Origin: Algoriphagus alkaliphilus
GTDB lineage: Bacteria > Bacteroidota > Bacteroidia > Cytophagales > Cyclobacteriaceae
Reading direction: 5' to 3'
DNA: 64,000 nt
Assembly (NCBI RefSeq): GCF_900103735.1
Contig: NZ_FMXE01000006.1
Coordinates: 124,001-188,000, forward strand
A program made the translations under genes and the position numbers. Positions 1-8,400 of this stretch are shown one piece after another (the first letter of the stretch is position 1; the number at the start of each line of letters is the position of its first letter). The notes below the pieces were generated by a model, which was given only the letters and a program-made list of their open reading frames with translations, ran no database searches and was not told where the DNA came from.

Positions 1-323
1 CCGGGGACGGGGTATATCGACTCCGTATTTTCAACCGAAATAATTACAATACCTTCACTTCACTTTCCCTAACTCAAAACGTCCTTACTTACGGTGCATC
101 CATCACTCAAAATGTGTCCTTCAACTCATTCTCTGAGCTGTTCAAAAAGTTAACCGGGAGGAATTCCGAGAAACTAAATATCATCGATTCCGATGATTTT
201 CTCAGGGAAGAATATCAGGATGAAGAAAATTGGAAGCCCTTGAATCTGGAAGATATTCCACCGAGAAAAGACCCTCCTCTCCCACCAAAAAAAGTGATTG
301 TCTCTTCAAAAGAAGATTTTTAA
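1..323 (+). CDS. TamB-like translocation/assembly protein, C-terminal end (partial)
   Basis: The reading frame is open from base 3 to the TAA at 321-323, so this is the tail of a longer gene cut by the window edge. A GTG at 114 could make a 69-residue ORF, but the frame continues upstream without a stop and reads like the beta-rich end of Bacteroidota TamB/DUF490 proteins (basic and Asn-rich strands, then an FNSFSELFKKL stretch). TamB-family proteins span the periplasm between inner and outer membranes and help outer-membrane protein or lipid traffic. After that motif comes an acidic, proline-rich tail. The assignment rests on resemblance of about 105 residues, so it is tentative. The next gene starts 42 bases downstream on the same strand. 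Confidence 0.55.
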   Translation, partial: GDGVYRLRIFNRNNYNTFTSLSLTQNVLTYGASITQNVSFNSFSELFKKLTGRNSEKLNIIDSDDFLREEYQDEENWKPLNLEDIPPRKDPPLPPKKVIVSSKEDF

Positions 324-365
324 AACATTTCTTGGGATAGTTCTCTTTCCTTCAAAAAAGAATTT

Positions 366-1664
366 ATGGAAAAAATAACCTTGTTTTGGTTTCGCAGAGA
401 CCTTCGATTGGAAGATAATACCGGGCTTTTTTACGCACTTCAGCAAGAAAAAACCGTACTGCCGCTCTTTATTTTTGATCGGAATATTCTGGATCGGCTG
501 GAAGACAAGGCAGACGCAAGAGTGGAATTTATCCATTCCCAACTTTTGGAAATCAAAACTAAACTGGAGCAGAAAGGCTGTTCCCTGCTGATTAAATACG
601 GCAAGCCGGAGGATATTTACCTCGCGCTTTTGCAGGAGTTTGACATTCAGTCCGTTTATACCAATCGGGATTACGAGCCCTACGCCAAGGAAAGAGATGC
701 TAAAGTGGAAAGCCTCCTGAAAGAAAAAGGAGTCACTTTTTTGAGTTTCAAAGATCAGGTAATCTTCGAGCCGGGGGAAATTCTGAATGGTTCGGGAGCG
801 TTTTACAAAGTGTTCACGCCATTTTCCCGCAATTGGCAGGAGAAGTACAAAAGCACCAAAGTGCAGACACTGGATGCGCCCAACTGGAAAAACCTTTACT
901 CCATTGCTCCATTGGATATGATTTCTTTAGCGGAAATGGGATTTGAGAAAACCGGCATCAGTATCCCTCCAAAAGTAACGGACGAGGATCTGATCAGTCA
1001 TTACGATAAAACCAGGAATTTTCCGGCACAAAATGGCACCACAAGACTTGGAGTCCATCTCCGTTTTGGAACCATCTCTGTACGGAAATTGGCACAGGTT
1101 GCCGCTCGGTTGAATGAAACATACCTCAACGAATTGATCTGGAGGGAATTTTATATGATGATATTGGCTTATAACCCGCAAGTGACAGAGCAGGCATTCA
1201 AGCCATCCTATGATCTCATTCCCTGGAGAAACAATGAAATGGAATTTCAGGCTTGGTGTGAGGGTAAGACCGGCTTCCCCATAGTAGATGCGGGGATGCG
1301 TGAACTCAATACCACAGGCTACATGCATAATCGAGTCCGCATGGTGGTGGCTTCGTTTCTTACCAAGCATCTGCTGATCGACTGGAGGTGGGGTGAGGCC
1401 TATTTTGCCAAAAAGCTCCTGGACTTCGATCTCTCTGCCAACAATGGGGGCTGGCAATGGGCGGCAGGCACCGGCACAGATGCACAGCCCTACTTTCGGG
1501 TATTCAATCCTGATTCCCAAACAGAGAAATTTGACAAGGACCTGAAGTATATCAAAAAATGGATTCCTGAAATAGGAACAGATAAGTACCCAAAACCCAT
1601 TGTAGATCATAAATTTGCAAGGGTAAGAGCAATAGACACCTACAAACAAGCCCTCAATCCATGA
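366..1664 (+). CDS. phrB: Cryptochrome/deoxyribodipyrimidine photolyase family protein
   Basis: This 432-residue flavoprotein should repair cyclobutane pyrimidine dimers with blue light. The N-terminal Rossmann-like antenna domain begins with FWFRRDLRLEDN near residue 8. The C-terminal FAD-binding domain holds the family signatures: RLGVHLRFGT, a WREFYMMI segment, GFPIVDAGMREL, HNRVRMVVASFLTKHL and NNGGWQWAAGTGTDAQPYF. Length is close to the usual 430-480. The ATG at 366 is the first good start and lies just before the conserved first strand. The stop overlaps the next start as ATGA, so it is probably cotranscribed with the DUF2027-Smr gene. A CPD photolyase is more likely than a signalling cryptochrome, but the two are not separable from sequence alone. 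Confidence 0.93.
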   Translation: MEKITLFWFRRDLRLEDNTGLFYALQQEKTVLPLFIFDRNILDRLEDKADARVEFIHSQLLEIKTKLEQKGCSLLIKYGKPEDIYLALLQEFDIQSVYTNRDYEPYAKERDAKVESLLKEKGVTFLSFKDQVIFEPGEILNGSGAFYKVFTPFSRNWQEKYKSTKVQTLDAPNWKNLYSIAPLDMISLAEMGFEKTGISIPPKVTDEDLISHYDKTRNFPAQNGTTRLGVHLRFGTISVRKLAQVAARLNETYLNELIWREFYMMILAYNPQVTEQAFKPSYDLIPWRNNEMEFQAWCEGKTGFPIVDAGMRELNTTGYMHNRVRMVVASFLTKHLLIDWRWGEAYFAKKLLDFDLSANNGGWQWAAGTGTDAQPYFRVFNPDSQTEKFDKDLKYIKKWIPEIGTDKYPKPIVDHKFARVRAIDTYKQALNP

Positions 1665-2611
1665 ACATCGGAGACAAAGTAAGATTACTGCACGGAACAG
1701 AAGAAGGAATCATACGCAAAATCTCCTCAAGTGGCAGACTCGAAATAGAAATAGAGGACGGCTTTCTCATTCCGGCCATGAAATCCGAAGTAGTCATTGT
1801 AGCAGAGGCAGAAAAAAATTATTTCGGTGAAAATGCAGGAGTCACCAAAGAAACCGAGGCTCCCCTTTCGATCTCAGCACCAAAGGATCAGGGACTTTAC
1901 CTGGCTTTCCTCCCGATCAATGATCAAAACCTGAGTCTCTATCTCATCAATGACAGCCATCAACCCTACCTTGCCCACAGCTCGGAGGTATATGGGAGCA
2001 ATCACCGGACACTTTTTGCCGGAACGTTAAATCCCGGGGAGAGCAAAAAAATTGACGATCGCCTGATGAAGGAAATGAACGAATGGCCGGCATTTTTGAT
2101 CCGCTTCATCCCTATCCAAAACAGATTGGAAAAAGCTATCCCGGCCTTTGAGCGACAGCTCAAAATGAAGGCGACGCAGTTTTTCAAGCATCTGAGCAAA
2201 GCACCGATCTTGGGAAAAAGTGTGTACCTCTTTGCTATGGAGCAGACGACCAAAGAACTGGACATCCGAAGTCTGAATGCCGAACTGAACCAAATCACGC
2301 CAAAACCGGAACAAACCAAAGCCCTAAAACCTGCCCGATCCATCGACCTGCACATCGAAGAGCTACATTCGGATCCTGATAAGCTCAATAATTCTGAAAA
2401 AATGCGCCTCCAACTTGAAGCCTTTGAGAAAAATCTCAATCAGGCCTTGGCCTCAGGTATGGATGAGATCACTTTCATTCATGGCTTGGGGAATGGGGTG
2501 CTGAGAAAAGAAATTCACAAGCGCCTCAGTCAATTAGGAAATATTAAGTACTTTCAGGACACCCAGAAAGACCAATGGGGTTACGGGGCCACATTGGTTC
2601 GAATTTTCTAA
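1661..2611 (+). CDS. DUF2027 and Smr domain protein (MutS2-like nuclease domain)
   Basis: The protein has 316 residues. The N-terminus (about 1-55) is a small KOW/SH3-like region, NIGDKVRLLHGTEEGIIRKI, typical of DUF2027. The middle is the beta-rich DUF2027 body. Residues about 225-316 form a Smr domain with DLHIEELH, FIHGLGNGVLRKEI and a final YGATLVRIF. Smr domains are found at the end of MutS2 and in stand-alone nucleases acting on DNA or on mRNA of stalled ribosomes. Here the MutS ATPase part is absent. The gene overlaps the photolyase stop by 4 bases, and the next ORF begins 3 bases after its stop. A nucleic-acid processing role is inferred from the Smr domain; the substrate is unknown. 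Confidence 0.88.
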   Translation: MNIGDKVRLLHGTEEGIIRKISSSGRLEIEIEDGFLIPAMKSEVVIVAEAEKNYFGENAGVTKETEAPLSISAPKDQGLYLAFLPINDQNLSLYLINDSHQPYLAHSSEVYGSNHRTLFAGTLNPGESKKIDDRLMKEMNEWPAFLIRFIPIQNRLEKAIPAFERQLKMKATQFFKHLSKAPILGKSVYLFAMEQTTKELDIRSLNAELNQITPKPEQTKALKPARSIDLHIEELHSDPDKLNNSEKMRLQLEAFEKNLNQALASGMDEITFIHGLGNGVLRKEIHKRLSQLGNIKYFQDTQKDQWGYGATLVRIF

Positions 2612-2614
2612 TCC

Positions 2615-3448
2615 ATGCAAGTCAAAACCTCTCCAGTTTTTTTGATTTTTGAACAGCAACACCAAGAAGCTAAAATCCTTTTTTTGGCCCTTGGTAAGCA
2701 GATTAATTCCAAGAAAGCAATCGAGTTGCAGACCAAACTCGAATTTCTGGAACTCTTTACCGAATTGATGGAAAAGATCCACTTCGAAAATGAAAGCCTG
2801 AGCAATGAACTTTTTCTGCGTTTCAAACCCCTGAAAAAGTCTCTTCGCAAAACCCATCATCTGAAACTGGTCGAGCGAAACCTCAAGTCAAAAGAAGAAA
2901 GATCTGGTCTCCAATTTGATAGCTACCGGGATTATCTTTTGATCCAAAAAAAGAAAATTCAAAAAGAAGCTTTCGATCTGGTAGTGGGCAGCACCTTGAA
3001 AACCTGGGATGATTTTAGAGAAAACGCCCAAAAGATAAGTCGAGGAATCAAACCTCTTACCATTAATACCGCAATCAATCAGCTCTTTCAGGACGAGCTG
3101 ATATTCCTGCACCGAGAACTCAAAGCTCCCATCAGCAGTCAGGGATTCCGTGATTTGTTTGAAAGCCTCCGCAAAATAATCATGTTGGAAAACCTGCTTA
3201 TTCAACTTGGCTTCAACCCCATTTTTGTCTCCTCAATCCATGAGGAAATCGCCCAAGTCAAAGACCAACTCAAACCTTGGTATTCCAACCATTTGGCATT
3301 TCAAACACTTTCAGGTTTCCTTGCAGAGAAGACCAGTATATCCAAAAAGTACATGGATTGGATCAAAGAACTAAAGGAAGAAAAGAAAAGCCTGTCTTCC
3401 GAAATCGAAAAACAGGCTTTTGTCTTACTCAAAAAAGTATTGATATAA
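2615..3448 (+). CDS. Helical protein of unknown function, possibly CHAD-like
   Basis: I do not recognise a firm family. The 277 residues are highly charged, lysine-rich and predicted all-helical, with no signal peptide or membrane span. The pattern of two helical halves, including KPLKKSLRKTHHLKLVERN near residue 70 and ESLRKIIMLENLLIQLGF near 190, resembles a divergent CHAD domain (helical, polyphosphate-binding). This is a weak suggestion. It lies 3 bases after the DUF2027-Smr gene and is surely translated from the same mRNA. Its stop is one base from the stop of the convergent PLP-enzyme gene, and a 10-bp hairpin is embedded in its last codons. Confidence 0.7.
   Translation: MQVKTSPVFLIFEQQHQEAKILFLALGKQINSKKAIELQTKLEFLELFTELMEKIHFENESLSNELFLRFKPLKKSLRKTHHLKLVERNLKSKEERSGLQFDSYRDYLLIQKKKIQKEAFDLVVGSTLKTWDDFRENAQKISRGIKPLTINTAINQLFQDELIFLHRELKAPISSQGFRDLFESLRKIIMLENLLIQLGFNPIFVSSIHEEIAQVKDQLKPWYSNHLAFQTLSGFLAEKTSISKKYMDWIKELKEEKKSLSSEIEKQAFVLLKKVLI
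3386..3421 (+). terminator. Hairpin inside the 3' end of the coding sequence, likely terminator
   Basis: AAAAGCCTGT at 3386-3395 and ACAGGCTTTT at 3412-3421 form a perfect 10-bp stem with a 16-base loop. The A/T ends give U-rich flanks on both strands. Because the two convergent genes here leave one base between their stops, a terminator would have to lie inside coding sequence. Confidence 0.5.
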
Positions 3449-3449
3449 A

Positions 3450-4595
3450 TTAAATCTTTGCCAAGGCCTGCAAAATGTCATTTTTCAGATCTTCGGCATC
3501 CTCCACGCCAACACTCAATCGGATCAGTGAATCTACCAAGCCGACTTTTTCTCTTTCCTCCTTTGGTATCGAAGCATGCGTCATGGAGGCAGGATGCCCG
3601 CATAGCGATTCTACCCCTCCCAAAGACTCCGCAAGGGCAAATAACTCAAGATTTTCCATCACCGTCTTGGCATCTTCGATCCGGTTTCCCTTCAAGGTAA
3701 AAGAAATCATCCCCCCAAAGTCTCTCATTTGTCTTTTGGCTACTTGGTGATTTGGGTGACCTTCAAATCCAGGCCAATAGACTTTTTCCACTTTTGGGTG
3801 ATTTTTAAGATAGGCCGCGATTGTCTTTCCATTCTGGCAGTGGCGCTCCATTCTCAGATGAAGGGTCTTAATTCCTCGCAATACCAAAAAGCAATCTTGC
3901 GGTCCGGGAGTCGCCCCGCAGGCATTTTGCAAAAAAACCAACCGGGACGCAAGCTCATCATCATTCACCACCAAGGCACCCATCACCACATCTGAATGTC
4001 CTCCGAGATACTTGGTGACGGAGTGCATAACAATGTCTGCACCGAAGTCGAGCGGGTTTTGAAGGTATGGAGAGGCAAAAGTATTGTCTACTGCCAAGAG
4101 CAAATTGTGTTTTTTGGAAAATGCAGCCACAGCCTCCAAATCAATGATATTCATCATTGGATTGGTAGGAGTCTCCACCCATACCATTTTGGTATTCTCA
4201 TTCACATAGGAAGAAAGTGAGGACGGGTCGGACATGGGTACGAAGTGGAACTTGATCCCATACCGCTCGAAAACTTTAGTGAAAAGCCGGTAAGTCCCGC
4301 CGTAAAGGTCATTGGTGGATATGATTTCATCTCCGGGATTGAACAATTTCACCACCGAATCAATCGCCCCGAGACCGGAGGAAAAACAGATTCCATGCTT
4401 CCCGTTTTCCAAAGCAGCTAAGCTATTTTGAAGCGCTGTACGGGTAGGATTGTGTGTACGACTGTACTCGTAGCCCTGATGATCTCCGGGAGATTTTTGG
4501 ACATAAGTCGATGTCTGATAAATCGGAGTCATGATAGCCCCTGTAGAGGGGTCAGGGCTTACGCCGGCATGAATGGCTTTGGTACCAAATTTCAT
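3450..4595 (-). CDS. Cystathionine gamma-synthase/lyase-type PLP enzyme
   Basis: This 381-residue protein belongs to the Cys/Met metabolism PLP-dependent (trans-sulfuration) family. It should form or cleave cystathionine in methionine and cysteine synthesis. The PLP-binding lysine is Lys195 in SVTKYLGGHSD. Other family signatures include YEYSRTHNPTR, the FSSGLGAI phosphate-binding turn, and VWVETPTNP before the conserved AVDNTFASPY strand. Length is typical. Sequence alone does not decide synthase against gamma-lyase; related Bacteroidota genes are annotated both ways. It is read convergently to the photolyase operon and divergently from the VTT gene. Confidence 0.9.
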   Translation of the reverse strand: MKFGTKAIHAGVSPDPSTGAIMTPIYQTSTYVQKSPGDHQGYEYSRTHNPTRTALQNSLAALENGKHGICFSSGLGAIDSVVKLFNPGDEIISTNDLYGGTYRLFTKVFERYGIKFHFVPMSDPSSLSSYVNENTKMVWVETPTNPMMNIIDLEAVAAFSKKHNLLLAVDNTFASPYLQNPLDFGADIVMHSVTKYLGGHSDVVMGALVVNDDELASRLVFLQNACGATPGPQDCFLVLRGIKTLHLRMERHCQNGKTIAAYLKNHPKVEKVYWPGFEGHPNHQVAKRQMRDFGGMISFTLKGNRIEDAKTVMENLELFALAESLGGVESLCGHPASMTHASIPKEEREKVGLVDSLIRLSVGVEDAEDLKNDILQALAKI

Positions 4596-4644
4596 TATTC
4601 TTTGAGTTTATATTCTTGACGTAGGGAATTTATGGGGAGCGGGT

Positions 4645-4661
4645 GATTTTCGGTGAAAATC
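4645..4661. promoter_or_regulatory. Perfect short inverted repeat in a divergent promoter region
   Basis: GATTTTC and GAAAATC form a 7-bp stem around a 3-base loop in the 128-base gap between the divergent trans-sulfuration and VTT genes. It could be an operator or simply chance. No known riboswitch fold is visible here. Confidence 0.25.
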
Positions 4662-4723
4662 CGATTTTGCGTGCTAAACTTGCCCGGGAATTCCTAAATA
4701 GAATCCTCATTAGCACGTCAAAG

Positions 4724-5419
4724 ATGACAAAAAAGGACAGTATTTTCAAAACTTTAAGAGAGTACTTTAGGGATCACCCAAGCGCAGCATTTGGGTGGAT
4801 TTGGGTGATGGTAATGCCGGCAATCGGAAGTTTGGTCTTAGTGTCAAATGCCGACCTTGCCGGAAATTTTCCACTTGATCTGGTAATTCATCACATCCTT
4901 TTCACTGGATTGATCGCTCTTTTACTTGGATTTGCCCTTTTACCTACCACACTCACCGCCCTTGCAAGCGGTTATTTTTTCGGTTGGATTGGCTTTCCTG
5001 GATTATTCTTTGGTTACTTATTCGCTAATGTGATCGGGTATGTGCTTGGAAAAGTACTGAACACTAATTTTCTTGGCCTGCTTTACAAACGGAAACCTGA
5101 AATAAGACAAGCGATTGAAAGCAGAATTGAACGCCCGCAAAGTCTGATATTTTTTATTCGAATCAGTCCGGTTATCCCTTTTGCGATTTCCAATTTCCTT
5201 TTTGCTTCGCTAAAAATCGATCTGAAAAAAGTCCTGCTTTTCGGGATTCCAGGCATGCTTCCCCGGACCCTGATCGCTTTTGGAACCGGCCTTTTGGCAA
5301 GTTCATTTATGGATGCAAAAAAAGCCATGAATGATCCCATCCAATTGGGAATTCTGGCTTTCTTGTTTTTGGTTAGTTTTTGGGGACTTTATCGCAGTTG
5401 GAAAACTTCCAAGGCCTAG
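4724..5419 (+). CDS. VTT-domain (TVP38/DedA-superfamily) membrane protein
   Basis: This is an integral membrane protein of 231 residues with about five or six hydrophobic spans. A central VTT region carries SGYFFGWIGFPGLFFGYLFA and, later, FIRISPVIPFAISNF, the re-entrant loop pattern of the TVP38/TMEM64 group. Family members act in lipid movement or membrane homeostasis. I place the start at ATG 4724 (MTKKDS). An upstream ATG at 4643 adds 27 residues with no conserved feature and would overlap the divergent promoter region. The stop overlaps the convergent PorU-type gene by 4 bases (CTAG, shared by both strands). Confidence 0.82.
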   Translation: MTKKDSIFKTLREYFRDHPSAAFGWIWVMVMPAIGSLVLVSNADLAGNFPLDLVIHHILFTGLIALLLGFALLPTTLTALASGYFFGWIGFPGLFFGYLFANVIGYVLGKVLNTNFLGLLYKRKPEIRQAIESRIERPQSLIFFIRISPVIPFAISNFLFASLKIDLKKVLLFGIPGMLPRTLIAFGTGLLASSFMDAKKAMNDPIQLGILAFLFLVSFWGLYRSWKTSKA

Positions 5420-8400
5420 CGAAGCAAATACATCTTGCCGTAGCCTTTGGTGAATCCCCGATCTCCCGCTGTCGGTCGATGCTCCATAAACTGCCCATTC
5501 TTTCGAATCAAAACCCGATAAATGTACACGCCATTGGCCAGCTGATCACCAAACTCATCTTTTCCGTCCCAAGCATATTCGGTGATGTTGTTGCCTATAC
5601 GGATAGGACCCAATTCATTTTGGAGAATTTCTCTCACGACTTTGCCGGTGACGGTCATAATTTGAATTTTGATCTCATCAGGAATCTCCGAACCCGTCAA
5701 GGTAAAGACAAAGCGGACTGAAGTGCTGAATGGATTTGGGTACGGATAGAAGTTGGTGATCTGAGACTCATTGACTACCTCGAATGTAATCTCATAGGGT
5801 TGAGGAGAATCCTCATTGGTGATCCTCAAGGTATAAAGTCCGTCTTCAAGCGGCCCCGGAATAAATGAAACTCTAAAACTTTCGCTCGCCGAAGCAGGTG
5901 ACCAAGTAAGATTTGGATTGGAGAAATTGACTTTGGCAAACTGACAACCCTCACAGTTCCTCTTCAGGAATATTTCCATCCCCAAGGTATCCCTTTTATA
6001 AAGTAAAGTCTGATCATTTTTAAGAAGTGCTGTGACCATGACATTTGGAGATACTAAATCCCCATCCATGATATAAATCCCATCAAAATTCACATCCAAA
6101 AGGGAGGTGGAATTATCTCCTTCGACTACGAATGCCACCCCCAGGTCAATCATGTTATTTCGGAAGGTTTGCTCCCGTTGAATTCTCGGATTGGCAAAAA
6201 CCTCCAATTCGGTCTCTCCCGCTCTGCCGATACTGTTAAATTCCACTGTAAACTCCAACTGCTCTCCGGCTTTCAGGGCAGGGAATTTTTTGGAAATGCT
6301 TTCCAGTTTTTTAGTGGTCAGATTCGTCATTTTCCAATCCACCTGAATTGAATCCGAAAAGTTATACAGGGAGACATTCTTGAAAATAAAATCAATTTTG
6401 GTGCTCTGTCCTTCTCTTAATCGGATTCGATCTCCGGGATTTTTCTCCAAAAGAACCCCCTCAGGCACGCCTTCGAAATTGACCTGCCACTTGTCCAGCT
6501 GGGCGGGCTTTGTAGATTTCTCATCTTTCATCGAATACCTCAGCCGCAGATAAGGGTAGCTAAGCGGATTGATGAAAGAGAGATCGATTTCTTTATCCAG
6601 GGTATTTTCCACCAAGACCCGTTGCTGACCATCTTCAGCTACTCCAAGGATATCAAATCGGGTAAACTCCTCCTCATTGATCCAGTTTCTGGCATTTACA
6701 TTTTGGAAAAATCGCTCCCAAGATGATGCTGGACCAATTCTCGGAGAGAGGATCACGCCATTGGTGAAATAGCCTTCAAGGGCTGTTGTAAAGCTGAGGG
6801 TCTGATTGGAGGCAGGTTGGGTGAAATTTGGGTTGCCGACGATCTCAATAGATTCGCCTGCCCGCATTCCTTTTCGTCCATAGAGGATGTAGGGATCACC
6901 GCTTTTCAGTGCTCTGAGTGTCGCCTCATTTGCCCCAAATGCTCTCAAACTTTGATAGGCTCGATCAGGCCAAGCATCAAAATTGACACTCCCAACCGTG
7001 AAAATGACGACATAATCACCCTCTTTCACCCCTCTTACATAATCCTGCAGGATGGTATTCCCCGGAGTTGTAATCCAGGCATTTTGAATACTTTGGATCA
7101 TTTGAGGCACCCTGCCGCAAGCTCTGGAATCAAGGATATCAAATCCCGGCACAGGGACCGCTAGGTATGGAAGCAAGGTTTTTTGATCGATCGCCACTAA
7201 ACCGATCGATCCATTGGGACAAAGTCGGCTGTTGGCATTGTTGACGTTGTCGATGATCTGCGGGATATTGTCAAGATAAAATTGCGTGTTTCTAAAATTG
7301 AGCGAATCGACACCTGAGCCTACCGTGAACACTTCAATACTTGATTTCTGTTGGACATACTGCCATGACTTCCTCGCCTGATCCAACTCCAGATTTTCCA
7401 GCTGACTTTGACCGAGCTGATCTTCCACGCGCTGTGTCCAACCGTTTCCTGTATTCGGGATAAATGAAAAACTGGAATTTGTCCAAGCATCTGTTTCTCC
7501 CACTTTTGGATCTTGGTAGCGGGATCTCCAATAGTAGGTGCTGGAATCATTTCCCGCCAACAAGCTGACAGGCCACTCCACAAGCCCCGAGGTAGTCGAT
7601 CGGATTTCCTTTCTGAAAGCTGAATTGAAGTTAATCGTCGTGTCCATTTGTACGATCAGGGTTCTGCTTTCCGTCAGCTTTCCCGGTGCCTGAGTGATCA
7701 GCTTGAGCTCCTTTTGGTTGACAATCCCAAAATCGGTCGGAAACAAATTGACTGTGCCACTCAAAGGAATGAATGCGGTGTAGGTGATGACATTATTGGC
7801 AAAAGTCATCTCCGGGACAGTGCGCTCGGTATTTAACGCGATGGTAAACTGATTCTCCCCTGCTGCATCCAAGAGGAAGTTTGGAATAGAAAAAACGACC
7901 GTATCAGATCTGTAGATCGAGGAGATTTTGACCGGATCAAAGCTTAGCATCGTCCCATCGGGAAGTCTTCTGTCAATTTTGAAATTCAGGGAATCCGGAT
8001 TGACAATTCCGAGATTTCTGACCAGGAAAGAAAGCTTTAGGCTATCCGAAATTGCAGAAAGGGGTGAATCGTCAAAAGTACCTAAACTTACTTCCTCCAC
8101 TTTGACGGCGTAGTCGGCTTTGTTGGCAGGGAAAATCCGTATTGCAGGATCTCCGAGCATAACCATCTGCTCCATGTGAGAGTAGTTGAGCGGGTTGGTG
8201 CCATAGAGGTTAACAAAGTTCTTTTCTGCCTCCATTTTCACTTCACCGATGGTTCGGTAGATGAGGGTGCTGTCTGCAAACGCTGATGAGTAAAACAAAT
8301 CGGAATACCTTCTCAAGTACACGTCCACGCCGATTGAGGTATTTGCCATAACAATTGCCCCACCTTTATTCGGTGTGATAATCCAATCTTCCCCTTGTGT

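Noticed and set aside
927..1649. Minus-strand ORF of 240 residues inside the photolyase gene
   Set aside because: It is antisense to a conserved enzyme and has no protein-like pattern.
4643..4723. Longer start for the VTT protein
   Set aside because: The extra 27 residues lack conserved features and overlap an inverted repeat in the divergent promoter region.
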